DNA from: Mycobacterium sherrisii
GTDB lineage: Bacteria > Actinomycetota > Actinomycetes > Mycobacteriales > Mycobacteriaceae
Length of the DNA: 64,000 nt
Direction of reading: 5' to 3'
NCBI RefSeq assembly: GCF_002102355.1
Contig: NZ_LQPT01000104.1
Coordinates: forward strand, 83,769 to 147,768
The notes under the pieces are model-generated. The model did no database searches. It saw nothing but the letters and a program-made list of their open reading frames with translations, and was not told the origin of the DNA. Shown in pieces: positions 15,962-24,733 of this stretch. Made by a program: the position numbers and the translations under genes. How positions within the stretch are numbered: position 1 is the first letter of the stretch; each line of letters opens with the position of its first letter.

Positions 15962-16990
15962 TTGAGAGACAAGTTGGGGAGCGTGATCTGGCGCCTGGGC
16001 CTGTTTGTGATGGTCTGTGTGCTGGGCACTTTCGCCTTGTTGACACTGTTCGCCCAGTTCCGGTTTCAAAAAGAAATGACATACCGGGCGGAATTCACCA
16101 ACATCAGCGGTTTGCAAGCGGGTGACTTCGTGCGCATCGCCGGCGTCGAGGTTGGCAAGGTGAAAGGTATTCGACTCAACCGCGAGCACCGGGCAGTGGT
16201 CGAATTCTCCGCGGACGACACCGTCCTGCTGACCGAGGGCACCCGCGCGGCGATCCGCTACGACAACCCCATTGGTGGCCGCTTCATGGCGCTGCTCGAG
16301 GGCGCAGGCGGCATTAAGCGCCTTAATCCAGGTCAAACCATCCCCGTCGATCGCACTCAACCCGCGCTGGACCTCGACGCACTCATCGGTGGGTTCCGCC
16401 CGCTGTTTCGGGCACTCGATCCCGACCAGGTCAACGCCCTGTCAAAACAACTGATCGACGCGTTTCAGGGCCAAGGCGCCACGATCAGCTCATTCTTGTC
16501 GCAGACAGCCGCCTTGACAAACACCCTCGCGAACCGCGACGCGCTCATCGGCCAAGTCATCGGCAATCTGAATTCGCTACTCGAATCGCTTGGCCGACAA
16601 AGCGATCAATTCGCCAAGGCCGTCGACTCGCTGTCTGAACTCGTCCACGTTCTCGCCGGGCGCAAAGTTGATATCAGCAATTCAGTGGCGTACACCAACG
16701 CGGTGTCCGGATCTGTCGCCGATCTGCTCAGCCAATCCCGCGGCCCGCTGAAGAACATTGTCGATCAATCAGATCGAGCCAACAGCATCGTCGTCGCCGA
16801 CCACGAGTACATGGACCATCTGCTAGACACACTGCCCGATGCCTATCAGCGGGTCGGGCGGCAGGGACTGTACGGCGACTACTTCGCTTACTACATCTGC
16901 GACCTCTTGATCAAAGTCAATGGCAAGGGTGGTCAACCGGTGTACATCAAGTTGGCCGGACAAGACAGCGGGCGGTGCGCGCCCAAATGA
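15962..16990 (+). CDS. mceB: Mce-family protein MceB
   Basis: 342 residues. A TTG start at 15962 is chosen because GAGGAACGACGCG lies just before it and it places the N-terminal anchor (WRLGLFVMVCVLGTFALLTLF) at residues 10-30. MCE domain: YRAEFTNISGLQAGDFVRIAG, then GVEVGKVKGI. A helical domain follows, ending in KLAGQDSGRCAPK; no long Pro-rich tail. Overlaps mceC by ATGA at 16987-16990. Confidence 0.92.
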   Translation: MRDKLGSVIWRLGLFVMVCVLGTFALLTLFAQFRFQKEMTYRAEFTNISGLQAGDFVRIAGVEVGKVKGIRLNREHRAVVEFSADDTVLLTEGTRAAIRYDNPIGGRFMALLEGAGGIKRLNPGQTIPVDRTQPALDLDALIGGFRPLFRALDPDQVNALSKQLIDAFQGQGATISSFLSQTAALTNTLANRDALIGQVIGNLNSLLESLGRQSDQFAKAVDSLSELVHVLAGRKVDISNSVAYTNAVSGSVADLLSQSRGPLKNIVDQSDRANSIVVADHEYMDHLLDTLPDAYQRVGRQGLYGDYFAYYICDLLIKVNGKGGQPVYIKLAGQDSGRCAPK

Positions 16991-18273
16991 AGCGATTCTC
17001 AGAACGCAACCCAGCCGTCATCGGCATGATCGGCGTCGGGCTAACAGCCGCCATCACCGCAGGGGCATTGCAGTATAAGGAACTGCCGTTCTTCAACAGC
17101 GACCGAGAATACTCGGCGTACTTCGCCGAAGCCGGCGGTCTGAAAACCGGTGCCGCAGTGCAGGTCGCAGGACTGCGGGTCGGTGCGGTGGACGGCATCG
17201 ACCTCGATGGCGCACGAGTCCGCATCACCTTCAAGGTCGACAAGGACGTGTCATTGGGGGACCGTGCCGAGGCGGCGGTGAAAACGAAAAGCCTGCTCGG
17301 AGCCAAGATCCTCGAGATCACACCGCGCGGTGGTGGAGACCTCTCGGCGGCTATCCCGATCGAACGCACGACATCGGCGTACCAGTTGCCTGACGCGCTA
17401 GGCGACTTGGCTACCACCGTCAGCGGGCTGAACACCAACCAGCTGAACGATTCCTTGTCGACGCTGGCGCAGACCTTTCAGAACACCGCACCGGATCTCC
17501 AAAAGGCGGTGCAGGGGGCAGCCCGCTTCTCGCAGACCATCGACGAACGCGACGCGCAGTTGCGCGGTCTGCTGCAGAATGCCAGCAAAGCCACCGGCGT
17601 GTTGGCGAAGCGCAGCGACGAGGTGGTCAGACTGATCACCGAAACCAACGCGTTGTTGGCGCAGCTGCAGACTCAGAGCGCGGCATTGGATCACCTGTCG
17701 GGCAACATCTCTGCACTGTCGAAGCAGGTATCGGGGCTGATCGCGGATAACCGCGAGACGCTCAGGCCGTCACTCGAGAAGCTCAACGGCGTGCTGACCA
17801 TTCTGGACAATCACAAGGAAAAGATCCAGAAGTCCATCAAACTGCTCAACTCTTACGCCATGTCGCTCGGCGAGTCGGTAGCGTCCGGCCCGTACTTCAA
17901 AGCCATCCTCGCCAACCTGCTACCCGGACAGTTCATCCAACCTTTCGTCGACGCAGCATTTTCCGACCTGGGGTTAGACCCGAACGTGCTGCTGCCCTCG
18001 CAGCGGTTCGATCCGCAAATCGGTCAGCCCGCCACCCCGGCGTTACCGTTGCCGATGCCCCGGACCGGTCAGGGCGGAGACCCCCATCTCTTCCTGCCTG
18101 ACGCCATCACCGGCAATCCGGGCGATCCGCGGTACCCGTACCGGGAACCCCTTCCCGCGCCACCTCCTGGCGGGCCGCCGCCCGGGCCGCCGGCGCTACC
18201 CGCGCCGGCCAGCGCGCCACCAGTCCCGGCGCTGTGCCCTCCCTGCCCAGCCCCAACTGACAGGGGACAGTGA
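16987..18273 (+). CDS. mceC: Mce-family protein MceC
   Basis: 428 residues starting MKRFSERNPAVIGMIGVGL; the start is set by the ATGA overlap with mceB. N-terminal membrane anchor, MCE domain (YSAYFAEAGGLKTGAAVQVAG), long helical region with regular Gln/Asn-rich heptads (about 150-300) and a Pro-rich tail from about residue 385. Structural subunit of the Mce tunnel. Confidence 0.92.
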   Translation: MKRFSERNPAVIGMIGVGLTAAITAGALQYKELPFFNSDREYSAYFAEAGGLKTGAAVQVAGLRVGAVDGIDLDGARVRITFKVDKDVSLGDRAEAAVKTKSLLGAKILEITPRGGGDLSAAIPIERTTSAYQLPDALGDLATTVSGLNTNQLNDSLSTLAQTFQNTAPDLQKAVQGAARFSQTIDERDAQLRGLLQNASKATGVLAKRSDEVVRLITETNALLAQLQTQSAALDHLSGNISALSKQVSGLIADNRETLRPSLEKLNGVLTILDNHKEKIQKSIKLLNSYAMSLGESVASGPYFKAILANLLPGQFIQPFVDAAFSDLGLDPNVLLPSQRFDPQIGQPATPALPLPMPRTGQGGDPHLFLPDAITGNPGDPRYPYREPLPAPPPGGPPPGPPALPAPASAPPVPALCPPCPAPTDRGQ

Positions 18274-19631
18274 TGCGAAGCCGCACCGCGCGGATCGGCC
18301 TCGCCACGGTGCTGGCGCTGTGCCTGATCGGTGGCGGCATCGTGGCAGTGCGGGCGACCGCAATGATTGGCCGCCACCACATCGTCGCGTATTTCGACAA
18401 CAGCAACGGCATCTTCCGTGGCGACGAGATCCGTGTCCTCGGTGTGCCTGTCGGCAAGATCGACTCGATCGAACCCGAACCCGACCGCGCGAAGATCACC
18501 TTCTGGGTCGACGAGAAATACAAGATCCCCGCCGACGTGAAGGCAGTGATTATCTCGCCTCAACTGGTCACATCGCGGGCCATCCAGCTCACCCCGGCCT
18601 ACACCGGTGGACCCGTCCTGGGCGCCGACGCGGTAATTCCCAAGGACCATACGGCGGTCCCCGTGGAATGGGACGACTTCCGCAAGCAACTCCAGACACT
18701 GACTGAGACCTTGCAACCCACCGAACACGGTGGCGTCAGCCCGCTCGGCGCGTTCATCAACACCACGGCGGCCAACCTGCGTGGCCAAGGTGCCAACATC
18801 CGCGACACGATCATCAAACTGTCGCAAGCGTTCTCCGTGCTCGGCGACCACAGCACCGACATCTTCGCCACGATCAAGAACCTGTCGATCCTGGCGGCCG
18901 CCTTGCAATCGAGCACCGACCTGATGGCTCAGCTCAATCGCAACCTGGCGGCGGTCACGTCGTCGCTGTCGCACAGCCCCGACGAAGTAGGTCGTGCGGT
19001 CAACGACATCAACAGCGCCGCAATCGATGTGAAGAAGTTTGTTGCCGACAATCGCGACGCACTGGGCACGACGTCGGACAAACTCGCCTCGATCACCAAG
19101 GCCGTCTACGACAGCCTCGACGACGTCAAACAAACGTTGCACGTCGCGCCGAACGCCTTCCAAAACTTCGTCAACATCTTTGAGCCGGGGAACGCGGCCG
19201 CCACCGGCATCCTCGCCGTGAACAACTTCTCCAACCCAATCTCGTTCTTGTGCGGTGCAATTCAGGCGGCCTCGCGACTCAACGCCGAACAGTCGGCCAA
19301 ACTCTGCGTGCAGTACCTGGCGCCGATCATCAAGAACCGACAGCTGAACTTTCCGCCCATCGGCATCAACCCCTTCGTCGGACCGATGGCGCGACCTAAT
19401 GAAATTACCTACAGCGAGGATTGGATGCGTCCCGACTATCGGCCCGCGCCACCGCAAGGCGAGATGCCGCCGCCACCCGGTGCCCCGCCGCCGCACGAGC
19501 CTGCTGCCCTGCCAGGCGCCCCGTTGGCCGCCGAAGCCGGATCGGCTCCAGCAGCGCAACCCGGGGCCGCCTCAATTGACCCAGCGGGCGGCCTGCCCGC
19601 GCTGATGGTGCCCCGGGGAGGCGGATCATGA
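18270..19631 (+). CDS. mceD: Mce-family protein MceD
   Basis: 453 residues; GTG at 18270 overlaps the mceC stop, with an ATG directly after. N-terminal anchor (TVLALCLIGGGIVAVRATAM), MCE domain (IVAYFDNSNGIFRGDEIRVLG, VPVGKIDSIEPE), helical region, and a segment FCGAIQAASRLNAEQSAKLC typical of MceD. Pro/Ala-rich tail after about residue 395. Translationally coupled to mceE (19628-19631). Confidence 0.92.
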   Translation: MMRSRTARIGLATVLALCLIGGGIVAVRATAMIGRHHIVAYFDNSNGIFRGDEIRVLGVPVGKIDSIEPEPDRAKITFWVDEKYKIPADVKAVIISPQLVTSRAIQLTPAYTGGPVLGADAVIPKDHTAVPVEWDDFRKQLQTLTETLQPTEHGGVSPLGAFINTTAANLRGQGANIRDTIIKLSQAFSVLGDHSTDIFATIKNLSILAAALQSSTDLMAQLNRNLAAVTSSLSHSPDEVGRAVNDINSAAIDVKKFVADNRDALGTTSDKLASITKAVYDSLDDVKQTLHVAPNAFQNFVNIFEPGNAAATGILAVNNFSNPISFLCGAIQAASRLNAEQSAKLCVQYLAPIIKNRQLNFPPIGINPFVGPMARPNEITYSEDWMRPDYRPAPPQGEMPPPPGAPPPHEPAALPGAPLAAEAGSAPAAQPGAASIDPAGGLPALMVPRGGGS

Positions 19632-20767
19632 TGGGGCGACTCGGGCGCGGCTTCGCCGCCGGGAGTGCGTTGCTGGCGCTTCTCACCGCAATCTCCGGGT
19701 GCGGCTGGCGCGGCGTGAATTCGCTGCCGTTGCCCGGCACCGAGGGACACGGTCCCGGTGCGTATCGAGTGCAGGCGGAATTGCCCGAAGTCACCAACCT
19801 GCAACAGAATTCCCGGGTTCGTGTCGGAGACGTCACGGTCGGCAACGTCAGCAAGATCGAACGCCGAGGGTGGCACGCGTTGATCACCATGACGCTCAAC
19901 GGAGACGTCGACCTGCCGGCCAATGCCACCGCGAAGGTGGGTCAGACCAGCTTGTTAGGCACGCTCCACGTCGAATTGGCGCGACCGACCACTGTTGCCC
20001 CACAGGGCAAACTCCACGATGGCTCGTTGATCCCGTTGCGCAACGGATCGGACTATCCGTCCACCGAACAGACCCTCTCGGCGGTATCGATGCTGTTCAA
20101 CGGGGGTGGACTGGGCCAAGTCCAAGACATCACTACGGCGTTCAGCACTGCCTTCAGGGGACGTGAGCAGGATCTGCGCAGCTTTCTGGAGCAGATCGAC
20201 GAGTTCATCGGTCATCTCAACGACCAAAAGGCCGTCATCATCGCCGCCACCGACAGCCTGAACAAGCTGGTGGGCCAATTCGCCGATCAGCGGCCCGTGA
20301 TTGACAAGGCCCTGCAAACCATCCCTGATGCGCTCAAGGTGCTCAGCGAGGACCGCGACCACCTCGCGGACGCCTTCGACCAGTTCGGCAAGTTCAGCGC
20401 GGTGACCGCCGACTCCGTAGCCAAGACGAAAGCCGATCTCGTCAAAGAATTTAACGACGTCGCCCCGGTCATCAAGTCACTGGCCGACGCCGGCCCGGCG
20501 CTGACCCGATCACTGAGTGAACTGGCAACCTTTCCGTTCCCCAAGGAAACCATTGAGAACTGGGTGCGTGGCGACTATGTCAACCTCACCGGGATTTTCG
20601 ACCTAACGCTGAGTCGGATCGACGCGGCGATGTTCACGGGGACGCGGTTCGAGGGCAATCTGACCGAGCTCGAGATGCAATGGGGCCGTACGATCGGTCA
20701 GCTGCCCAGCCCCTACACTGCCGGCAACCCTCTGATCGCGCCGTACAAAGTCGATCAGGGGCCCTGA
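19628..20767 (+). CDS. mceE: Mce-family lipoprotein MceE (LprK/LprN type)
   Basis: 379 residues with a lipoprotein signal: hydrophobic stretch ending LTAISGCG, lipidated Cys at C25. An MCE domain follows (YRVQAELPEVTNLQQNSRVRVG, split here as YRVQAELPEV and NSRVRVGDV), then the helical domain. In every mce operon the E subunit is the lipoprotein, so position and lipobox agree. It would anchor the tunnel to the outer leaflet of the plasma membrane. Confidence 0.93.
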   Translation: MMGRLGRGFAAGSALLALLTAISGCGWRGVNSLPLPGTEGHGPGAYRVQAELPEVTNLQQNSRVRVGDVTVGNVSKIERRGWHALITMTLNGDVDLPANATAKVGQTSLLGTLHVELARPTTVAPQGKLHDGSLIPLRNGSDYPSTEQTLSAVSMLFNGGGLGQVQDITTAFSTAFRGREQDLRSFLEQIDEFIGHLNDQKAVIIAATDSLNKLVGQFADQRPVIDKALQTIPDALKVLSEDRDHLADAFDQFGKFSAVTADSVAKTKADLVKEFNDVAPVIKSLADAGPALTRSLSELATFPFPKETIENWVRGDYVNLTGIFDLTLSRIDAAMFTGTRFEGNLTELEMQWGRTIGQLPSPYTAGNPLIAPYKVDQGP

Positions 20768-20768
20768 C

Positions 20769-22244
20769 GTGCACCTCACTCGGCGGATCAGGATCCAACT
20801 GGCGCTATTCGCCGCGATCTCCCTGGTGGCGGGCGCGATCATGGTGTTTGGCTACATCAAGCTGCCCACACTGTTATTCGGTGTCGACCGGTACACCGTG
20901 ACCGTTGAGCTTCCGCGTGCCGGCGGCCTTTACAAGGCCGGCAACGTCACCTATCGCGGCACTGAAGTGGGCCGCATCCGGGACGTGCGGATCGTCGGGG
21001 ACGAGGTGCACGCCATCCTGTCGCTGAACTCCGATATCAAGATCCCGTCTGACCTAGAGGCGCAAGTGCACAGCCAGTCCGCGATCGGTGAACAGTACAT
21101 CGCACTCGTGCCGCGCAACGGCACGTCACGCCCGTTGCGAGACGGCGACGTCATTCCCGAGAGCCGGACCACCGTACCGCCCGATATCAACGGGCTCCTC
21201 GACGCGGCCAACCGTGGCTTGCAAGCGATTCCGCGGGACAACCTGAAGACGATGATCGACGAAAGCTATACCGCCGTCGGTGGTTTGGGCCCCGACATTT
21301 CACGGCTGGTCAAGGCAACCACGACGTTGTCGATCGATTCGCGAGCCAACTTGGACTCGATCCTCGGCGCGATCGATCACGTCGGGCCGATCTTGGACTC
21401 CCAGGCACAGACCCCGGACGCGATCCGGGCGTGGGCAGCCCATCTGGCGAGCATCAGCGGCTCGCTCAAGACCCATGACGACGCGTTGGCCCAATTCCTT
21501 CCAAACGGCGCCGATGCGGCCGAACAGAGTCGCCAACTCATCGACCGGATCCGGCCGACGTTGCCCGTGCTGCTGGCCAACCTGGTCAGCATCGGCGGCG
21601 TCGCTCTCACTTATCAGCCTGCGATCGAACAGATTCTGGTCCTGTTGCCCCAGGGGGTAGCCAGCCTGCAGGGCGGATCGGTGATGACGCACGACGTCAA
21701 TACGCCGTACAAGGGCGCGTTACTGGACTTCAATCTCAATCTGAACGCGCCGCCGCCCTGCACGACAGGCTTCCTGCCGGCAACCCAGATCCGGCCGCCC
21801 AGCCTCCAGGACGCCCCCGCACGCCCGGATGGGGACCTGTACTGCCGGATTCCGCAGGATGCTCCGTTCACCGGCGTCCGCGGCGCGCGTAACTATCCGT
21901 GCTTGACCCGACCGGGCAAACGTGCGCCCACGGTCAAGATGTGTGAGAGCGACGAGGAGTACGTGCCCCTCAACGACGGTAACAACTGGAAGGGCGATCC
22001 GAACGCGACACTGTCCGGCCAGGACGTGCCCCAGCTGGCACCCCCTACTGCCGCAGGGCCACAGCCCACGCCCGCCGCGGCGCCGCCTGCATCCCCGCCG
22101 CCGATCGCCGCGGCGTTCTACGACCCGGAGACGGGTTCTTACATCGGACCCGACGGACATACCTACACCCAGACCGACCTCGCTCGAACGGCCCCGAAGG
22201 ACAGGACATGGCAGAAAATGCTGATGCCGCCAACCGGCAACTGA
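20769..22244 (+). CDS. mceF: Mce-family protein MceF
   Basis: 491 residues, GTG start 1 bp after mceE. N-terminal anchor (ALFAAISLVAGAIMVFGYI), MCE domain (YTVTVELPRAGGLYKAGNVTYR), helical region, Cys-containing C-terminal module (PCTTGFLP, DLYCRIPQ, NYPCLTRPG) and the family's terminal signature FYDPETGSYIGPDGHTY. Overlaps the next gene by 37 bp. Confidence 0.93.
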   Translation: MHLTRRIRIQLALFAAISLVAGAIMVFGYIKLPTLLFGVDRYTVTVELPRAGGLYKAGNVTYRGTEVGRIRDVRIVGDEVHAILSLNSDIKIPSDLEAQVHSQSAIGEQYIALVPRNGTSRPLRDGDVIPESRTTVPPDINGLLDAANRGLQAIPRDNLKTMIDESYTAVGGLGPDISRLVKATTTLSIDSRANLDSILGAIDHVGPILDSQAQTPDAIRAWAAHLASISGSLKTHDDALAQFLPNGADAAEQSRQLIDRIRPTLPVLLANLVSIGGVALTYQPAIEQILVLLPQGVASLQGGSVMTHDVNTPYKGALLDFNLNLNAPPPCTTGFLPATQIRPPSLQDAPARPDGDLYCRIPQDAPFTGVRGARNYPCLTRPGKRAPTVKMCESDEEYVPLNDGNNWKGDPNATLSGQDVPQLAPPTAAGPQPTPAAAPPASPPPIAAAFYDPETGSYIGPDGHTYTQTDLARTAPKDRTWQKMLMPPTGN

Positions 22245-22897
22245 ATGTCGCGACGACCGCCGCCGGCACCGCCCTTGCCGAGGACGGTGATCGAGATCGC
22301 GACCGAGCCTCGGGTCGAGATGATGACGGTGACGCCGAGCAGGTCAGCGACTCCAGCGACGACGCGGTCAGTGCCGACGACCTCGAGGACGGCCGATCCG
22401 CAAAACGGCCGCGCAACGTCATGCGGTTGGCCGCGACAGTTGGTGTCGTAATGATCGCGGCGACGGGCGGGCTGGGGGCGTGGCTGATTACCCAGGCGGT
22501 CAAGACAGACCATCAACTCGAACGGCGTGCCTTGTTCCTGAGCGTGGCCCGACAAGGCGCGCTCAACCTGACCACCATCAAAGCCGCCGAAATCGACGCC
22601 GACGTGCAACGGATTTTGGATTCATCGACGGGGGTGTTCCACGACGACTTCCAGAAGCGCTCCCAGCCGTTCGTCGGCCTCGTCAAACAGACCCAGGCAT
22701 CGTCGGAGGGAACTGTCACTGAGGCCGGCGTCGAGTCGATGACCGACGAGACGGCGCAGGTATTGGTGGCGGTGTCGGTGAAGACGACAACTCCCGGCGC
22801 GCCACCCGACCAACAACCACGCCTATGGCGCATGCGGCTGCACGTCCAGCAGGTCGGCGGCAGCGCCAAAGTGTCCGACGTCGTCTTCGTGCCATGA
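22208..22897 (+). CDS. Mce-associated membrane protein
   Basis: 229 residues. A charged, Asp-rich N-terminal cytoplasmic segment (about 1-68), one membrane helix (LAATVGVVMIAATGGLGAWL), and an extracytoplasmic domain of NTF2-like character typical of Mas proteins encoded after mceF. Mas proteins help assemble or stabilise Mce complexes. It overlaps mceF by 37 bp and the next gene by ATGA. Confidence 0.85.
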   Translation: MAENADAANRQLNVATTAAGTALAEDGDRDRDRASGRDDDGDAEQVSDSSDDAVSADDLEDGRSAKRPRNVMRLAATVGVVMIAATGGLGAWLITQAVKTDHQLERRALFLSVARQGALNLTTIKAAEIDADVQRILDSSTGVFHDDFQKRSQPFVGLVKQTQASSEGTVTEAGVESMTDETAQVLVAVSVKTTTPGAPPDQQPRLWRMRLHVQQVGGSAKVSDVVFVP

Positions 22898-23541
22898 GGA
22901 TTGCGATGAGAGCAGCCGAGATGACCGTCGATACCAAGAACGACAACTGCCTCGCGGCGGATGACTCCGAGCAGCCCTCGGCGGCCGATGCTTCCGTGCA
23001 GGCCGATGACGTCGCCGCGACCCGCACCGAGCGAGCCGTCGCCGAGCCAAGGCGACGTTTGACCCGGACCCGGCTTGTCGTGTTCGGTCTGCTGCCCGCA
23101 ATCGTGCTGTTGCTGGCGGCGGGTGCGGCATACGCCAGATGGCGAGTTGTGTCGGTACGCGAGGCCCAGCTGGCCGGCATCGCCGCCGTTCAATCCGCCA
23201 GGGATGGCACCGTCGCGCTGCTCGGATACCGACCCGACACCGTGGAAAACGATTTGACCGCGGCCCGGGAGAGGCTAACCGGCACGTTCCGCGATTCCTA
23301 CACGTCGCTGACCGAGCAGGTCGTAATCCCCGGTGCCCAACAGAAATTGATCACCGCAATCGCCAAGGTGCCAGCGGCGGCACTGGTTTCCGCGACCGCC
23401 AGTCACGCAGTCGTCCTCGTCTTCGTTGACCAAACCACCACGATCGGCAATGGATCACCCTCGGACACCGCATCAAGCGTGCGAGTCACCCTCGACAAGA
23501 TCAACAACAAATGGCTGATTTCGGGATTCGATCCGGTCTGA
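22894..23541 (+). CDS. second Mce-associated membrane protein
   Basis: 215 residues from the ATG at 22894 (ATGA overlap); a longer in-frame start exists only inside the previous gene. Acidic N-terminus, membrane helix LVVFGLLPAIVLLLAAGAAY, then an extracytoplasmic domain with the pattern RLTGTFRDSYTSLTEQVVIP and a terminal NKWLISGFDPV as in other Mas proteins. Paired Mas genes are usual after mceF. Confidence 0.85.
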   Translation: MRIAMRAAEMTVDTKNDNCLAADDSEQPSAADASVQADDVAATRTERAVAEPRRRLTRTRLVVFGLLPAIVLLLAAGAAYARWRVVSVREAQLAGIAAVQSARDGTVALLGYRPDTVENDLTAARERLTGTFRDSYTSLTEQVVIPGAQQKLITAIAKVPAAALVSATASHAVVLVFVDQTTTIGNGSPSDTASSVRVTLDKINNKWLISGFDPV

Positions 23542-23561
23542 CCGCAGTCAAAGGAGATGTG

Positions 23562-23969
23562 ATGAGCCAAACGCGGTCCCTAGCCCTTACAGTGCTGGCA
23601 ATTGCCGCGCTGTTCGGTGTGGCGATGCGGCCGGGCGGCGCGCGTGCCCGCGCCGACGCGGTGGCCTACTTGTTCAACGTGACTGTCAGGCCGGGTTACA
23701 ACTTCGCCAACGCCGATGCGGCAATCGCCTACGGACGTGGCATCTGCGACAAGGTTAGCGGCGGAAACGCCTACGCCGACGTGATGCAGGACGTGAAAAC
23801 CGATTTCAACACTTCCGATGAGTTCCAGGCCTCCTACCTGATCTCCCAAGCGGTCGGTGAGTTGTGTCCCGCACAAATCTGGCAACTACGAAACTCGGCG
23901 GCGCACTACCGACCGACCGCCGCGCCCAGTCGCATTGGTGTTGACCACATACCGCGGGAGGCGCTATGA
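23562..23969 (+). CDS. secreted DUF732 protein
   Basis: 135 residues. The ATG at 23562 follows AAAGGAGATGTG. A signal peptide (LALTVLAIAALFGVAM, cleavage probably after GGARA or RARA) precedes a DUF732-type domain with AYLFNVTVRPGYNFANADAA and two Cys (GICDKV, GELCPAQ) likely to form a disulphide. Function unknown; small DUF732 exported proteins are common in mycobacteria. Its stop overlaps the next gene by ATGA. Confidence 0.8.
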   Translation: MSQTRSLALTVLAIAALFGVAMRPGGARARADAVAYLFNVTVRPGYNFANADAAIAYGRGICDKVSGGNAYADVMQDVKTDFNTSDEFQASYLISQAVGELCPAQIWQLRNSAAHYRPTAAPSRIGVDHIPREAL

Positions 23970-24484
23970 ATCACCTTGTGGGAGCGCATCGTTCGATGAG
24001 CGCTCGCCGATCTGCCCGAGCGGGGGTGACGGTGGTCGCGTCCATGACCGCAACGATTACGGCGGTGCCGGCTGCGTCGGCTGACAACGCGCGGCTGAAT
24101 TCGAGTGTGTACGCCAACATCTATACCGTTCGGCATCAGGCCGGATGCACGGCCGACGTCAAGGTGAACCCGCAGCTGCGGCTAGCGGCCCAGTGGCACA
24201 CCGACGATGTCCTGAACAACCCCGCCCTCGACGGCGACATTGGTTCGGACGGATCCACTGTCGAAGACCGCGCGAAGAAGGCCGGCTTCACCGGCACCGT
24301 CGCGGAAACGGTTGCGATCAATCCCGCCGTCGCAATCAGCAGCCTCGAGCTGATTCGCCAGTGGTACTACGACCCGGCCTCGCTCGCCATCATGCAGAAC
24401 TGCGCCAATACCCAGGTGGGGGTCTGGTCGGAGAACAGTTTCAACCGCACCGTCGTCGTCGCCGTCTACGGTAAGCCCAATTAG
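23966..24484 (+). CDS. secreted CAP-domain (SCP/PR-1-like) protein
   Basis: 172 residues, start set by the ATGA overlap. A signal peptide ends around PAASADNA. The CAP pattern is visible: LNSSVYANIYTVRHQAGC, NPQLRLAAQWHTDDVLNN with a His, DGSTVEDRAKKAGF, and a C-terminal VGVWSENSFNRTVVVAVYG. Proteins of this type are exported and some bind lipids or sterols; here it sits in the mce operon. Exact role unknown. Confidence 0.82.
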   Translation: MNHLVGAHRSMSARRSARAGVTVVASMTATITAVPAASADNARLNSSVYANIYTVRHQAGCTADVKVNPQLRLAAQWHTDDVLNNPALDGDIGSDGSTVEDRAKKAGFTGTVAETVAINPAVAISSLELIRQWYYDPASLAIMQNCANTQVGVWSENSFNRTVVVAVYGKPN

Positions 24485-24559
24485 CGGCAACGGCTATTCA
24501 ACGAAAGCAATTGCTCTGCTGAGCATTTCACCTATACCGGATGATGAAAGGAGGTCGCC

Positions 24560-24670
24560 ATGGATCCTAGCCCAGACTATGACGCCAGCGACGAACTCGA
24601 ATACGGCCTGGCGGCAATCGCGTGGTTACTACGCGGCGTGTATCCGCCGCCCGCATACGTACCGAACTGA
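24560..24670 (+). CDS. 36-residue hypothetical protein with strong Shine-Dalgarno
   Basis: A short frame with a near-perfect ribosome-binding site GAAAGGAGGTCGCC directly before its ATG. The product begins MDPSPDYDASDELEYG, has a short hydrophobic stretch LAAIAWLLRGV and ends in PPPAYVPN. It lies in the gap between the CAP gene and the MPT51-like gene, co-directional with the mce operon. No family recognised. It could be a small membrane-associated subunit or a leader. Confidence 0.55.
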   Translation: MDPSPDYDASDELEYGLAAIAWLLRGVYPPPAYVPN

Positions 24671-24733
24671 AGACGGGTATGCACGCCATCCCAGGGGCCC
24701 GCGTGGATTGCGAACCATCGTGAAGGCTAGAAC

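Noticed and set aside
18069-19559. 496-codon minus-strand frame opposite mceC/mceD
   Set aside because: Antisense shadow of the mce genes in GC-rich DNA; no ribosome-binding site.
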